NCBI GenBank assembly: GCA_965153455.1 | Contig: OZ234501.1 | Span: 14,682,855 to 14,746,854 of the forward strand | Source of the DNA: Sphagnum compactum | Taxonomy: Eukaryota > Bryophyta > Sphagnopsida > Sphagnales | DNA: 64,000 nucleotides | Direction of reading: 5' to 3' | Shown: positions 63,806 to 64,000 of the stretch, one piece after another | Layout of the letters: the number at the start of each line of letters is the position of its first letter | Position numbering within the stretch: the stretch's first letter is position 1 | Program-made: the position numbers and the translations under genes | Notes under the pieces: generated by a model | What the model was told of the DNA's origin: nothing | Database searches by the model: none | Seen by the model: only the letters and a program-made list of their open reading frames with translations

Positions 63806-64000
63806 AAAAAAAAAAAGTAACTGAGGTGACCACCATGGTTAGCTAGGGAAGTACTGGAACCCAACAGAAAATTGTTTCCTGACCACTTACCATTCATCCT
63901 TCTATTATTTGAATACATGAAATCTTCAAATAAAATCCTCGAAAATTCCCATAATTATGGGAAATTCAATAGTTTCAATAAAATCCTCGAAAATTCCCAT

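Larger units (their letters stand above)
56755..64000. other. AT-rich spacer with simple repeats
   Basis: The first few hundred bases are probably the aminopeptidase 3' UTR. Beyond that no gene is recognised on either strand. Features are a 103-bp duplication (57668-57850), a TTTA run near 59717-59735, (TC)n at 60026-60066, ATT runs near 60210 and 61297, a CCTG run at 60777-60813, and GTAG/CTAC runs at 63673-63805. Confidence 0.55.

Noticed and set aside
1-64000. tRNA, rRNA and known microRNA genes
   Set aside because: No tRNA boxes, rRNA blocks or conserved plant microRNA sequences were recognised by reading; a covariance-model scan would be needed to exclude them.

Overview
The window looks like nuclear DNA of a land plant. 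The genes have spliceosomal GT-AG introns, one is a plant-type protein of unknown function with a C-terminal coiled coil, one carries a Ser-rich, chloroplast-transit-like leader, and the long AT-rich spacers hold decayed Ty3/gypsy and Helitron sequence. A non-flowering plant such as a fern would fit, but that assignment is weak and nothing in the window fixes the lineage.

Layout. 569-10035 is a degenerate Ty3/gypsy LTR retrotransposon on the minus strand with a candidate 4-bp target duplication. It carries two unusual modules: a cytosine-5 DNA methyltransferase between protease and reverse transcriptase, and a PHD finger after the integrase. 10040-17120 is AT-rich spacer with duplications and an inverted repeat. 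17330-18551 is a GA/CT-rich repetitive leader, followed by an intronless gene at 18552-19484 (+) for a plant protein of unknown function. 20600-37700 is AT-rich spacer containing a decayed Helitron-type PIF1 helicase (about 33960-35800, -).

Three well-supported multi-exon genes follow, with exons joined by hand using splice sites, phase and family sequence. 37720-40618 (-) encodes a CPSF6/CFIm68-like RRM protein of the pre-mRNA 3'-end machinery (2 coding exons, 664 aa). 44475-47240 (-) encodes a UBC13-type ubiquitin-conjugating enzyme (8 exons, 153 aa). 50994-56754 (+) encodes an Xaa-Pro aminopeptidase P, probably plastid-targeted (14 exons, 828 aa), with a 59-bp minisatellite in intron 3. 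56755-64000 is spacer with simple repeats.

The host genes are unrelated housekeeping functions with no operon-like logic. The most interesting object is the retrotransposon. The methyltransferase and PHD finger sit in the same polyprotein as gag, protease, RT, RNase H and integrase. Many of its inactivating changes look like C-to-T decay at CAG or CG sites, as expected of heavily methylated DNA. This copy is dead: several in-frame stops and frameshifts are visible.
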